64,000 nucleotides of DNA, taken from positions 1 to 64,000 of the forward strand of contig NZ_RCHI01000007.1 of NCBI RefSeq assembly GCF_003664585.1. The letters are read 5' to 3'. Origin of the DNA: Paenirhodobacter hankyongi. GTDB lineage: Bacteria; Pseudomonadota; Alphaproteobacteria; Rhodobacterales; Rhodobacteraceae. The notes beneath the pieces are model-generated. The model saw nothing but the letters and a program-made list of their open reading frames with translations, was not told the origin of the DNA and searched no databases. How positions within the stretch are numbered: the first letter of the stretch is position 1; the number at the start of each line of letters is the position of its first letter. Below, one piece after another: positions 47,143 through 56,281 of the stretch. Made by a program: the position numbers and the translations under genes.

Positions 47143-48146
47143 TTGTGGCGGATCCTCGGGTTGATCAGGCCATAGGTCAGGTCGACGAGCAGGTTCACCA
47201 GCATCACGATGGCGGCGATCATCAGCAGGCCCGACTGCACCACCGGATAGTCGCGGCGCGAGATCGAATCGATCATCCACTTGCCGATCCCCGGCCAGGA
47301 GAAGATCGTCTCGGTCAGGATCGCGCCGGCAAGCAGCACGCCCACCTGCAGCCCGATCGTGGTGATCACCGGGATCATCGCGTTGCGCAGCGCATGCACC
47401 ATCACGACGCGCGAATAGGGCATGCCTTTCGCCTTCGCGGTGCGCACGTAATCCTCGCCCATCACCTCGAGCATCGCCGAGCGGGTCTGCCGCGCGATCA
47501 CCGCAAGCGGGATCGTGGCCAGCACCACCGAGGGCAGGATCAGATGGCTGAGCGCGGAGACGAACGCGCCCTTCTGCCCCGACAGCAGGCTGTCGATCAG
47601 CATGAAGCCGGTGACCTGCGGGAAGAAGAACATCAGCGAGATCCGCCCCGACACCGGCGTCCATTGCAGGATGCCCGAGAACAGGATGATGAGCAGCAGA
47701 CCCCACCAGAAGATCGGCATCGAGAAGCCGACGAGCGCGGCCGTCATCGACACCTGGTCGAACCACGAACCGCGCTTGATCGCGGCGAGCACCCCCACCG
47801 GCACGCCGACGAGGGTCGCGATGATGATCGCCACGATGCCGAGCTCGACGGTGGCGGGGAAGAGGGTCAGGAACTCGCCCAGAACCGGCTTCTTCGTCAC
47901 CAGCGAATTGCCGAGGTCGCCATGCAGAAGCCGCGTCAGGAAGTCGAAATACTGTGCCCAGACAGGCTTGTCGAAGCCGAGCTGGTGGGCAAGTTCGGCG
48001 TGGCGTTCGGGCGTCAGCCCGCGCTCGCCGGCCATCAGCAGCACCGGGTCACCGGGCAGCACACGGACGAAACCGAAAGCGACGATCGTGATCCCGAGGA
48101 AGGTCGGGACCAGATAGAGCAGCTTGGTGAGAAGGAAGCGTATCAT
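47139..48146 (-). CDS. dppB: dipeptide ABC transporter permease DppB
   Basis: The 335-residue permease has the OppB/DppB start (FLLTKLLYLVPTFLGITIVAF), RVLPGDPVLLMAGERG and the EAA-like loop YVRTAKAKGMPYSRVVMVHALRN, in pieces. It forms the channel with DppC. A large hairpin lies between it and dppA, 69 bases upstream, probably tuning expression relative to the binding protein. Confidence 0.92.
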   Translation of the reverse strand: MIRFLLTKLLYLVPTFLGITIVAFGFVRVLPGDPVLLMAGERGLTPERHAELAHQLGFDKPVWAQYFDFLTRLLHGDLGNSLVTKKPVLGEFLTLFPATVELGIVAIIIATLVGVPVGVLAAIKRGSWFDQVSMTAALVGFSMPIFWWGLLLIILFSGILQWTPVSGRISLMFFFPQVTGFMLIDSLLSGQKGAFVSALSHLILPSVVLATIPLAVIARQTRSAMLEVMGEDYVRTAKAKGMPYSRVVMVHALRNAMIPVITTIGLQVGVLLAGAILTETIFSWPGIGKWMIDSISRRDYPVVQSGLLMIAAIVMLVNLLVDLTYGLINPRIRHK

Positions 48147-48161
48147 GCGTTATATCCTCGA

Positions 48162-48195
48162 CGGGCGCGCAAGGGGTTTTGCCCCTGCGCGCCCG
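48162..48195 (-). terminator. attenuator-like hairpin between dppA and dppB
   Basis: CGGGCGCGCA with AGGGG pairs with CCCC and TGCGCGCCCG across a short TTTT-containing loop, with one bulged base. It sits between the binding-protein stop and the permease start. The layout suggests partial termination or 3'-end protection of dppA message. Confidence 0.6.
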
Positions 48196-48215
48196 CCTGT
48201 GATGTCAGCCGAGGA

Positions 48216-49820
48216 TCACTCGGTGATGTCGACGTTTTCGAAGGTGAAGTCGCCCAGCGGGCTCATCGTGAAGCCGGTCACGTTCTTGCGCATCGGTACG
48301 AACTGGGTCGAGTGCGCGAGCGTGTCCCACGGCGCCTGCTCCTTGAAGATGACCTGCGCCTGCTCGTAGAGCTTGGTGCGCTCGGCCACGTCCGAGGTCT
48401 TCTTGGCCTGGGTCAGCAGGTCCGAGAACTCCTGGTTGCACCAGAAGGCGCGGTTCGCACCGCCGGCCTTGGCGCCGGCGCAGGACAGCAGCACCGACAG
48501 GAAGTTGTCCGGGTCGCCGTTGTCGCCGGTCCAGCCGAGGATGACGGCGCCGTCGCGGCCCTCTTCCATCGACTTCTTCAGGTATTCGCCCCATTCGTAG
48601 GAGACGATCTCGGCCTTGACGCCGACCTTGGCGAGGTCGGACTGCATCAGCTCGGCGGTGCGGCGCGCGTTCGGCATGTAGGGACGCTGCACCGGCATCG
48701 CCCAGATCTTCATCGACAGATCCTTGACGCCGGCGTCGGCGAGCATCTTCTTCGCCGCTTCCGGATCGTAGGCGTCGTCCTGCACGGCGTCGTTGTACGA
48801 CCACATGGTCGGCGGGATCGGGTTCTTGGCGACCTGGCCGGCGCCCTGGAACACGGCGTCGATGATCGCCTGCTTGTTGATCGCCATGTTCAGCGCCTTG
48901 CGCACCTCGACCTTGTCGAAGGGGGCAACGGTGGTGTTGTAGGCGAGATAGGCGACGTTCAGGCCCGGCAGCTCGTCAAGCTTGAGGTTCGGGTCGGCCT
49001 TGATCGTGGCGAGGTCGGCCGGCGCCGGATAGGGCATCAGCTGGCATTCGTTCGCCTTCAGCTTCTGCAGGCGGACCGAGGCGTCGGGCGTGATCGCGAA
49101 GACGAGGTCGTCGATCTTCGGCGCCTCGCCCCAGTAGTCGGGGTTTTTCTGGAAGCGGATCACCGCGTCCTTCTGATAGGCGACGAACTTGAACGGGCCG
49201 GTGCCGATCGGCTTGTTGTTGAAGTCTTCCTTGGTGCCGGCCTTGGCCAGCGTGTCGGCGTATTCCTGCGACACGATGCGCATGAAGGGCATCGCAAGGT
49301 TGGCGATGAAGGGCGCCTCGGGGTGGTTCAGGGTGATCTTGACGGTCAGGTCATCGACCTTCTCGACCGATTTCACCAGATCGGGCATCTCCATCGAGGT
49401 GTAATACTCGTAAGTGATGCCGGGGATGTATTCGTGCCACGGGTTCGTCGCATCGCCCTGACGGACGAAGGAGAAGACCACGTCATCGGCGGTCAGCTCG
49501 CGGGTGGGCGTGAAGACGTCGTTCGACTGCCATTTCACGCCCTTGCGCAGGTGGAAGGTGTAGACGGTGCCGTCTTCCGAAACGTCCCAGCTCTCGGCGA
49601 GCGCGGGCACGACCTCGGTGGTGCCGGACTTGAACTCGACCAGGCCGTTGTAGACCGGGTGCGCCGAGGCGTCGAAGGTGGTGCCGGCGGTGTAGGGCGC
49701 CGGGTCGAAGCCCTCGGGCGAGGCTTCCGAGCAGTAGACGAAGGTCTTCGCCAGCGCCGGGGCCGCCGACATCAGCGCAAGCGCCGAGGCGGCCAGAAGG
49801 CTGCGGGAGAGGAGTTTCAT
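48216..49820 (-). CDS. dppA: dipeptide ABC transporter substrate-binding protein
   Basis: The 534-residue periplasmic protein has a signal peptide (1-24, ending ALA) and the SBP family 5 pattern: [42 protein letters not shown] in part, and [18 protein letters not shown]. It resembles DppA, including cysteines in the C-lobe ([20 protein letters not shown]). GAAAGGAAGCACCC precedes the ATG. It leads the dppABCDF operon. Confidence 0.92.
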   Translation of the reverse strand: MKLLSRSLLAASALALMSAAPALAKTFVYCSEASPEGFDPAPYTAGTTFDASAHPVYNGLVEFKSGTTEVVPALAESWDVSEDGTVYTFHLRKGVKWQSNDVFTPTRELTADDVVFSFVRQGDATNPWHEYIPGITYEYYTSMEMPDLVKSVEKVDDLTVKITLNHPEAPFIANLAMPFMRIVSQEYADTLAKAGTKEDFNNKPIGTGPFKFVAYQKDAVIRFQKNPDYWGEAPKIDDLVFAITPDASVRLQKLKANECQLMPYPAPADLATIKADPNLKLDELPGLNVAYLAYNTTVAPFDKVEVRKALNMAINKQAIIDAVFQGAGQVAKNPIPPTMWSYNDAVQDDAYDPEAAKKMLADAGVKDLSMKIWAMPVQRPYMPNARRTAELMQSDLAKVGVKAEIVSYEWGEYLKKSMEEGRDGAVILGWTGDNGDPDNFLSVLLSCAGAKAGGANRAFWCNQEFSDLLTQAKKTSDVAERTKLYEQAQVIFKEQAPWDTLAHSTQFVPMRKNVTGFTMSPLGDFTFENVDITE

Positions 49821-49991
49821 GGGTGCTTCCTTTCACTCACTGTTGTTAGTGATTCGACATGCCGTTGTGATCCGGCAGTTTTTTCAAGGCGTTGCGGGTA
49901 TTCTGCCGATGTCGCAAATTTGACCGCTCGTTCGAAAATCACAATATCGCGTTGCCGGTGCAATGGGCAACCCGACGTCAGTAAAGCCGAT

Positions 49992-51170
49992 TCAGAACGG
50001 CGCGTCGAGGGTCATGGCCGGCGGGCAGAACCAGTGCGGGCCATCCTCGCCCATGTGCACGATATCCTCGAGCCGCACGCCGCATTCTCCATAGACGCAC
50101 AGCATCGGCTCGATCGAGAACACCATGCCGGGGGCGAGGGGCGTCACATTGCCGCGCACGATGAACGGGTCCTCGTGGATGTCGAGGCCAAGCCCGTGGC
50201 CGGTGCGGTGCGGCAGGCCGGGCACGGCATAGTCGGGGCCATAGCCATCCGCGGCAAGCGAGGCGCGGGCGGCGGCATCGACCGCCTCGCAGGGCGTGCC
50301 GAGCCGTGCCGCCGCGAAGGCCGCGGCATGGGCGCGCCGCTCGGCGTTCCAGATCGCGCGCTGGCGCTCGGTTGGCGTGCCGAAGACATAGGTGCGGGTG
50401 ATGTCCGAGCGATAGCCGTCGTTCAGGATGCCGCCGAGGTCGACCAGAACCATGTCGCCCTCCTTCAGCACCTGCGGATAGGGCACGCCATGCGGATAGG
50501 CCGTCGCCTCGCCGAACTGCACCGCGACGAAAAGCGGCGCGAGCCCCATCCGGCGGTGCGCCTCGTCGACGAAATCGCACAGCTCGGTGGTGGTGAGCCC
50601 GGGGCGCAGCAGGTCGTGCACGGTCTTCTGCAACCGCCAGCTCGCGTCCATCGCGGTCTGGATGATGGCGATCTCGGCCGCCGATTTCACCTGCCGCTGT
50701 GCCGCGATCATCGCCTCGGCCGGCACCACCGCACCCGCCATCGCCGCGCTCAGCCGGCCGGCAAAGCGGAAGGGCGTCGCCGGATCAAGCGCCAGCCCCG
50801 CGCCGGGGGCGGCGAGCTGACCCAGACGGGTGCCGATCATCGCGCAGGGGTCTTCGTGTTCCTCCCAGGGCAGGATCTCGCCGCCGATGCGCAGCATCGT
50901 CTCGAGCTTCGGCACCTCGAACTGCGGGCTGACATAGATCGGCGCGCCCTCGGCCGGGATCAGCGCGCCATGCACGCGTTCCGACAGCCCGATCGACAGA
51001 CCGGTGTAATAGCGTAGCGAGGACGAGGCATCGAGCCAGGCGGCCTTCACCCCCTCGGCGCGCAGCCGCGCCTGCAGCCCCGACAGCCGCGCCGTCAGCT
51101 CCGCGTCGCCGATCGCCGGCGCGCTGACCTTCTCGAACCCGTCGAGAGCCTTGTCGAAATCATCCATCAT
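49992..51170 (-). CDS. M24-family metallopeptidase, Xaa-Pro aminopeptidase type
   Basis: The 392-residue enzyme has a creatinase-like N-terminal domain and a pita-bread catalytic domain with all five metal ligands: VDLGG and SDITRT (aspartates), HRTGHGLGLDIHEDP (histidine), FSIEPM and VRLEDIV (glutamates). It probably cleaves Xaa-Pro peptides or a related amide. It lies just upstream of dppA on the same strand, which suits processing of imported peptides, though a 171-base gap with its own promoter potential separates them. The start is one of two adjacent ATG codons at 51170 and 51167, after AAGAAGGACGTGG. Confidence 0.85.
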   Translation of the reverse strand: MMDDFDKALDGFEKVSAPAIGDAELTARLSGLQARLRAEGVKAAWLDASSSLRYYTGLSIGLSERVHGALIPAEGAPIYVSPQFEVPKLETMLRIGGEILPWEEHEDPCAMIGTRLGQLAAPGAGLALDPATPFRFAGRLSAAMAGAVVPAEAMIAAQRQVKSAAEIAIIQTAMDASWRLQKTVHDLLRPGLTTTELCDFVDEAHRRMGLAPLFVAVQFGEATAYPHGVPYPQVLKEGDMVLVDLGGILNDGYRSDITRTYVFGTPTERQRAIWNAERRAHAAAFAAARLGTPCEAVDAAARASLAADGYGPDYAVPGLPHRTGHGLGLDIHEDPFIVRGNVTPLAPGMVFSIEPMLCVYGECGVRLEDIVHMGEDGPHWFCPPAMTLDAPF

Positions 51171-51417
51171 CCACGTCCTTCTTCCGGCCGCGGCAGGTGT
51201 CCTGCCCCGCCCGCGGCTTGCGCGCGCGAGGATGGGCCTTGGCCGGGCGATGGTCCAGCCCTGACGCGATCGGGGGGGCAAGGCGGGGCGTTGCCGCGGC
51301 GATCCATGCGTTTTACACATGGTGTGCCGCGGAAAGAACGGTCGAACCCCGGGCCCGGCGGCGCTAGGTAGGGGACGGGGTGCCGCGACGGCATCGCGAC
51401 GGAGACGGGAGAGCGGA

Positions 51418-52572
51418 ATGGAGATGCGGGCAGAGGCGCCGCTGCGGGGCCTCAAGGTGGTGGAGCTGGCGCGGATCCTGGCGGGGCCGTGGATCGGGCA
51501 GGTGCTGTCGGACCTCGGCGCCGAGGTGATCAAGGTCGAGGCGCCCGAGGGCGACGACACCCGCCGCTGGGGCCCGCCTTTCGTCGAGCGCCCGCGCCCC
51601 GATGGCACGACCGAGACGGTGGCGGCCTATTACCACGCGGCGAACCGCGGCAAGCGCTCGGTCACCTGCGACTTCTCGAGCCCGGAAGACCTGAAGAAGG
51701 TCAAGGGCTTGATCGCCGAAGCTGATGTTCTGCTCGAAAACTTCAAGGTCGGCGGTCTGGCGAAATTCGGCCTCGATTACGCCAGCTGCGCGGCGCTGAA
51801 CCCGCGCCTCGTTTATGCCTCGGTCACCGGCTTCGGCCAGACCGGGCCGCGGGCGAAACAGCCGGGCTATGACTTCCTCGTGCAGGGCATGTGCGGGATC
51901 ATGGACCTGACCGGCGCAAAGGGCGGCGAGCCGCAGAAGGTGGGCGTCGCCTGGATCGACATCTTCACCGGGCTTTACGGCGTGATCGGCGTGCAGGCGG
52001 CGCTGGCCGAGCGGGAGCGCTCGGGTCAGGGCCAGCATGTCGATCTGTCGCTGCTCGACGTCGGCGTCGGCGTGCTGGCGAACCAGGCGATGAACTATCT
52101 GCTCGGCGGGGTGGTGCCGCATCGGCTGGGCAATGCCCACCCCTCGATCGTGCCCTATTCGGTCTTCCCCTCGGAAGACGGGCATTTCATCATCGCCTGC
52201 GGCAATGACCGGCAATTCCGCGCGCTGTGCGGCATTCTGGGGATGAGCGAATGCGACGATCCCGATTTCGCCACCAACCCGGCCCGGGTCGTGCGCCGCG
52301 ACGAGATCTGCGCCCGCATCGCCGCGCGCACCGCGCTGCGCCCGAAGGCCGAGCTGATCGCGGCGATGGAGGCGGCGGGCGTGCCCGGCGGGCCGATCAA
52401 CGACGTCTCCGAGGCGCTGGCCGAGCCGCAGGTGACGGCGCGGGCCATGCAGATCGCGCCCGAGGGCATTGCCGGTCTGCGCACGCCGATCGTCTTCTCG
52501 CGCTCGCCGCTGGCGCTCGATCACGCGAGCCCGGCGCTTGGTGACGGGGAATGGCACTTTTCCGTCGGTTGA
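51418..52572 (+). CDS. class III CoA-transferase (CaiB/BaiF family)
   Basis: The 384-residue enzyme has LRGLKVVELARILAGPW at the start, DLGAEVIKVEAPEGDDTR, the YYHAANRGKRSVTCD segment and GYDFLVQGMCGIMDLTG. The active aspartate is in the VAWIDIFTGLYG motif. It transfers CoA between carboxylic acids; the pair of acids cannot be named. It is divergent from the M24 peptidase gene. An ATG six bases downstream (51424) is an alternative start. Confidence 0.9.
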   Translation: MEMRAEAPLRGLKVVELARILAGPWIGQVLSDLGAEVIKVEAPEGDDTRRWGPPFVERPRPDGTTETVAAYYHAANRGKRSVTCDFSSPEDLKKVKGLIAEADVLLENFKVGGLAKFGLDYASCAALNPRLVYASVTGFGQTGPRAKQPGYDFLVQGMCGIMDLTGAKGGEPQKVGVAWIDIFTGLYGVIGVQAALAERERSGQGQHVDLSLLDVGVGVLANQAMNYLLGGVVPHRLGNAHPSIVPYSVFPSEDGHFIIACGNDRQFRALCGILGMSECDDPDFATNPARVVRRDEICARIAARTALRPKAELIAAMEAAGVPGGPINDVSEALAEPQVTARAMQIAPEGIAGLRTPIVFSRSPLALDHASPALGDGEWHFSVG

Positions 52573-52632
52573 GGCGTTGCACTTGCGCGCCGGCCCCCGC
52601 ATATCTCGCGCGACCAAGCGCGTGAGGGGCCG

Positions 52633-53760
52633 GTGGCCGGGGAACTGAGTTTCGAATTCGATCGGGGGCCGGGCGGGGCTGGCGCGCGCTTTGCCGCGCC
52701 GCGCCGGGTGATCCGGGCCGAGGCCCCCGAAGACCTTGCCGCGGCCTTCGAGGCGATCGAGCGGGCGCGGGCGGACGGGCTGTGGCTGGCGGGGGTGTTC
52801 AGCTATGAGCTGGGCTATTGCCTGATCGGGCGGCTCGCCCCGCTGCTGCCCGCAGACCGCCCCCTGCCGCTGCTGCTCGTCGGCGCCTATGACGCGCCCG
52901 GGCGCCCGCGTCCGGCGGTCGAGCCCGCGGCCGAGGTGCCGGCCTTCGTCCCGGCGATCACACCCGCGGCCTATGCGGCGGCCTTCGACCGGGTGCAGGA
53001 CTATATCTCGGCGGGCGACGTCTATCAGATCAACCTGACCTTCCCGCTGCACGCGCCCTGCGCCACCGATCCGCGCGCGCTCTATGCCCGGCTGCAGGCG
53101 AGCCAGCCGGTGGGCCATGGCTGTCTGGTCGAGGCTGACGATTTCGCGCTGCTGTCGCGCTCGCCTGAGCTCTTCTTCGCCGTCGATGCGCGGGGCCGGG
53201 CCGAGGTGAGGCCGATGAAGGGCACGGTGGCGCGCGGGGCGACGCCCGAGGCCGACCGGGCTGCGGCGGCGTGGCTGCGCGGCTCGGACAAGAACCGGGC
53301 CGAGAACCTGATGATCGTCGATCTTCTGCGCAACGACCTGAGCCGGATCGCGCATCCGGGCACGGTGAAGGTGCCGCGGCTCTTCGAGATCGAAAGCTAT
53401 GCGACAGTGCATCAGATGACCTCGACCGTCACCGCGGATCTGGTCGAAAATCTCGACTTTGCAAGGATTTGCGCGGCGCTCTTCCCATGCGGATCGGTGA
53501 CCGGTGCGCCGAAGATCCGGGCGATGGAGATCATCCGCGAGCTCGAGACCGGCCCGCGCGGCGCCTATTGCGGGGCGATCGGCTGGATCGCGCCCTCGGG
53601 GGCGATGGAATTCAACGTGGCGATCCGCACCGTGATGGTGCGGGATGGGCAGGCGGTGCTGAATGTCGGCGGCGGCGTGGTGCATGACAGCCGCGGCCCC
53701 GAGGAATGGGAGGAAGCGCTGTGCAAGGCGGCCTTCGTGAACGCGCCCCTGCCGGGCTGA
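52633..53760 (+). CDS. pabB: aminodeoxychorismate synthase component I
   Basis: The 375-residue protein is the chorismate-binding enzyme that makes 4-amino-4-deoxychorismate for folate. Conserved blocks are GVFSYELGYCLIG, AGDVYQINLTFPL, RPMKGTVARG, LIVDLLRNDLSRI-like (MIVDLLRNDLSRIAHPG), FPCGSVTGAPKIRAMEII and the terminal GGGVVHDSRGPEEWEE. It is the short form of the family. GTG 52633 is the start, after GAGGGGCCG. No amidotransferase partner (pabA) is next to it. Confidence 0.9.
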   Translation: MAGELSFEFDRGPGGAGARFAAPRRVIRAEAPEDLAAAFEAIERARADGLWLAGVFSYELGYCLIGRLAPLLPADRPLPLLLVGAYDAPGRPRPAVEPAAEVPAFVPAITPAAYAAAFDRVQDYISAGDVYQINLTFPLHAPCATDPRALYARLQASQPVGHGCLVEADDFALLSRSPELFFAVDARGRAEVRPMKGTVARGATPEADRAAAAWLRGSDKNRAENLMIVDLLRNDLSRIAHPGTVKVPRLFEIESYATVHQMTSTVTADLVENLDFARICAALFPCGSVTGAPKIRAMEIIRELETGPRGAYCGAIGWIAPSGAMEFNVAIRTVMVRDGQAVLNVGGGVVHDSRGPEEWEEALCKAAFVNAPLPG

Positions 53761-54353
53761 GGCTGATCGAGACGCTCCGCTGGGAGCCCGCGACCGGCGC
53801 CGCGCGCCGCGCGCGCCACCTGGCGCGGCTCGATGCCGGCTGTGCGGCGCTTGGCATTTCGCGGCTGCCGGGCGAGGCCGAGGCGCGGCTCGATGCCGTG
53901 ACCGGGCCGACGGCCCTGCGGCTGCGGCTGACGGTGGGGCTTGATGGTCGGGCGGAGCTGACGCAGGCGCCCCTGCCGGCCGCGAAACCGCTCTGGCGCG
54001 TGGCGATTGCGCCGGCGCGGGTCGACAGCGCCTCGCCCTGGCTGCGGCTGAAAACGACCGAGCGGGCGCTTTATGACACGGCGCGCGCCGCGCTACCCGA
54101 GGGGGTGGACGAGCTGATCTTCCTCAACGAGCGCGGCGAGCTGGCCGAGGGCACGATCACCAATCTCTTCGTCGCGCGCGGCGATGGGCTGCTGACCCCG
54201 CCGCTCGCCGCGGGCTGCCTGCCCGGCGTGCTGCGCGCCGAGCTGCTGGACGAGGGCCGTGCGCGCGAGGCGACGCTGCATCTCGACGACCTGAGCGAGG
54301 GGCTGTTCCTCGGCAATGCGCTGCGCGGACTGATCCCGGCCACGCTTGCGTGA
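53721..54353 (+). CDS. pabC: aminotransferase class IV, probable aminodeoxychorismate lyase
   Basis: The 210-residue PLP protein has the lyase-type motif LRLKTTERALYDTAR with the probable PLP lysine, FLNERGELAEGTITNLFV, LLTPPLAAGCLPGVLRAEL and GNALRGLIPA. It should release pyruvate to give 4-aminobenzoate. I choose GTG 53721, with GGGAGGAAG five bases upstream, over ATG 53706. The gene begins 40 bases inside pabB, in another frame, which supports a pabB-pabC unit. Confidence 0.8.
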   Translation: MQGGLRERAPAGLRLIETLRWEPATGAARRARHLARLDAGCAALGISRLPGEAEARLDAVTGPTALRLRLTVGLDGRAELTQAPLPAAKPLWRVAIAPARVDSASPWLRLKTTERALYDTARAALPEGVDELIFLNERGELAEGTITNLFVARGDGLLTPPLAAGCLPGVLRAELLDEGRAREATLHLDDLSEGLFLGNALRGLIPATLA

Positions 54354-54421
54354 GGCCCTTTCCTCTGCAGGCGCACTGTGGCACGGTCGCGCCCGCGAAC
54401 GAGGGCAAGCAGGAGAACAAG

Positions 54422-55468
54422 ATGCGCAAGCTGGAACTGGGCCGCACCGGGGTGATGGTGTCGGAAATCTGCCTGGGTTCAATGACCTGGGGCACGCAGA
54501 ACACCGAGGCCGAGGGCCACGCCCAGATCGACCGCGCGCTCGACCGCGGCGTCACCTTCATCGACACCGCCGAGATGTATCCGGTCAACCCGGTCAGCGC
54601 CGAGACCGTCGGCCGCACCGAGGAAATCATCGGCAGCTGGTTCGCAAAGACTGGCCGGCGTGACGAGGTCGTGCTGGCAAGCAAGGTCTCGGGCATCGGG
54701 CTGAAGGCGGTGCGCGACGGCGACCCGATCACCCCCGCCTCGATCCGCACCGCGATCGAGGGCAGCCTGCGCCGCCTGCACACCGATTACATCGACGTCT
54801 ACCAGTTCCACTGGCCGAACCGGGGCAGCTATCACTTCCGCCAGAACTGGGGCTTCAACGCCGCGAAACAGCCCTCGAAGGCGGTGATCGAGGCCGACAT
54901 GATCGCCTGTCTCGAGACGCTTCAGGCGCTGGTGGCGGAAGGCAAGATCCGCCATTTCGGCCTGTCGAACGAAAGCGCCTGGGGCACCACCGAATGGCTG
55001 CGGCTGGCGGGCGAGGGCCACGGGCCGCGCGTCGCCACGATCCAGAACGAATATTCGCTGATGTGCCGGCTTTACGATCTCGACATGGCCGAGGTCGGCG
55101 TGCACGAGGCGGTGACGCTGCTCGCCTATTCGCCGCTCGCGGTGGGGATGCTGAGCGGCAAGTATTCGGGCGGCGCCGTGCCGGAGGGCTCGCGCCGGTC
55201 GATCGTGCGCGAGCTGGGCGGGCGCTCGAACGCGCGCGCCTTCGACATTGCCGATCTCTACGTCGACATCGCGCGCAAGGCGGGGCTCGACCCGGTGACG
55301 ATGGCGATCGCCTGGGTGATGGGCCGGCCCTTCCCGGTGGTGCCGATCATCGGCGCGACCTCGGTCGAGCAGCTCGACAAATCGCTTGATGCGGCGGGGA
55401 TGGTGCTGCCGGCCGAGGTGCTGGCGGCGATCGAAAGGGTGCATCATGCGCATCCGATGCCGTTCTGA
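54422..55468 (+). CDS. aldo/keto reductase, Tas-like
   Basis: The 348-residue NADPH-dependent oxidoreductase keeps the catalytic tetrad: D and Y in FIDTAEMYP, K in LASKVSG, H in VYQFHWPNRG. LGRTGVMVSEICLGSMTWGT is the usual start, and IPIIGATSVEQL-like PIIGATSVEQLDKSL forms part of the cofactor site. It resembles E. coli Tas. AGGAG lies eight bases before ATG 54422. The physiological substrate is unknown. Confidence 0.9.
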   Translation: MRKLELGRTGVMVSEICLGSMTWGTQNTEAEGHAQIDRALDRGVTFIDTAEMYPVNPVSAETVGRTEEIIGSWFAKTGRRDEVVLASKVSGIGLKAVRDGDPITPASIRTAIEGSLRRLHTDYIDVYQFHWPNRGSYHFRQNWGFNAAKQPSKAVIEADMIACLETLQALVAEGKIRHFGLSNESAWGTTEWLRLAGEGHGPRVATIQNEYSLMCRLYDLDMAEVGVHEAVTLLAYSPLAVGMLSGKYSGGAVPEGSRRSIVRELGGRSNARAFDIADLYVDIARKAGLDPVTMAIAWVMGRPFPVVPIIGATSVEQLDKSLDAAGMVLPAEVLAAIERVHHAHPMPF

Positions 55469-55793
55469 GCTGGCGGCGCTGGTGCTGGTGCTGCTCGCCG
55501 CCTGCAAACCCGGGGGCGAGCGCGCCGCGGCGCCGCTGCCGCCGGTGGGCGAGGCGAAGGTCGCGCTGGAACGGGCGGCCTGTGTCAAGCGCGGCGGCGA
55601 CTGGATCACCCGTGGCGATGCGCAGCTCTGCGCGACCCGCACCCGCGACAACGGCAAGGCCTGCCGCACCGCTTCTGACTGCCAGGGGGCGTGCCTTGCG
55701 CGCTCCCAGACCTGCGCGCCGGTGATCCCGCTCACCGGCTGCAACGAGATCATCACCTCCGTGGGAATGCGTGTGACCGAATGCGTCAACTGA
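55446..55793 (+). CDS. small cysteine-rich lipoprotein, unknown function
   Basis: The 115-residue protein has a lipoprotein signal (ALVLVLLAAC, lipidated cysteine about residue 20). It is followed by a compact domain with about eight cysteines, including CVKRGGDWITRGDAQLC and CRTASDCQGACLARSQTC, likely disulfide-bonded in the periplasm. No enzymatic motif is seen. It starts 23 bases inside the aldo/keto reductase gene and overlaps the next lipoprotein by 13 bases, so the three are coupled. Confidence 0.7.
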   Translation: MRIRCRSELAALVLVLLAACKPGGERAAAPLPPVGEAKVALERAACVKRGGDWITRGDAQLCATRTRDNGKACRTASDCQGACLARSQTCAPVIPLTGCNEIITSVGMRVTECVN

Positions 55794-56281
55794 TCTGGGC
55801 CGCGATGCTGGCCCTTGCCGCCTGTGCGGCGAAACCTGCCCCCGAACCCGTGTCGCTGCGCGATCCGAAGGGCTGGATCTCTTCCGCCGTGATCTTCGAT
55901 CCGGCGCGGTTCGGCGGCACATGGCATGTCGCGCAAAGCGGCGTTCCCGGCTGCGCCGGGGCACGGCAGGACTGGGCCTGGACCGGCACCGGCTATGCGC
56001 TGTCGGGCACCGACTGCTCGGGCACCAAGCCGCGCCGGCTCGAGGGGCGGCTTGCGATGACCGGGCCCGGCGCCCGCTTCACCCCGACCGAGGCCTTCGG
56101 CAAGGAGCCGGTCTGGGTGCTCTGGGTCGATCAGGATTACCGCATCGCGGTGCTGGGCACGCCGTCGGGTCACTTCGGCCAGGTGCTGGTGCGCGAGATG
56201 CCGGGCCGGGGCGATCTGATGACCGCGGCGCATGAGGTGCTTGACTTCAACAGCTACGACACCCGGCGGATCGGGCGCTGA
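55781..56281 (+). CDS. lipocalin-like lipoprotein
   Basis: The 166-residue protein begins MRQLIWAAMLALAACAAKP, a lipoprotein signal with cysteine at about residue 15. FDPARFGGTWHVAQSGVPGC then resembles the lipocalin G-x-W motif, followed by beta-rich sequence with a second cysteine (SGTDCSG) that may pair with it. It could bind a small hydrophobic ligand at the outer membrane. The last base of its stop is the first of the EamA gene (TGATG). Confidence 0.65.
   Translation: MRQLIWAAMLALAACAAKPAPEPVSLRDPKGWISSAVIFDPARFGGTWHVAQSGVPGCAGARQDWAWTGTGYALSGTDCSGTKPRRLEGRLAMTGPGARFTPTEAFGKEPVWVLWVDQDYRIAVLGTPSGHFGQVLVREMPGRGDLMTAAHEVLDFNSYDTRRIGR

Noticed and set aside
49951-49971. GTTGCC/GGCAAC inverted repeat as terminator of the M24 peptidase gene
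   Set aside because: The stem is six bases with a nine-base loop and no T tract; too weak to call.
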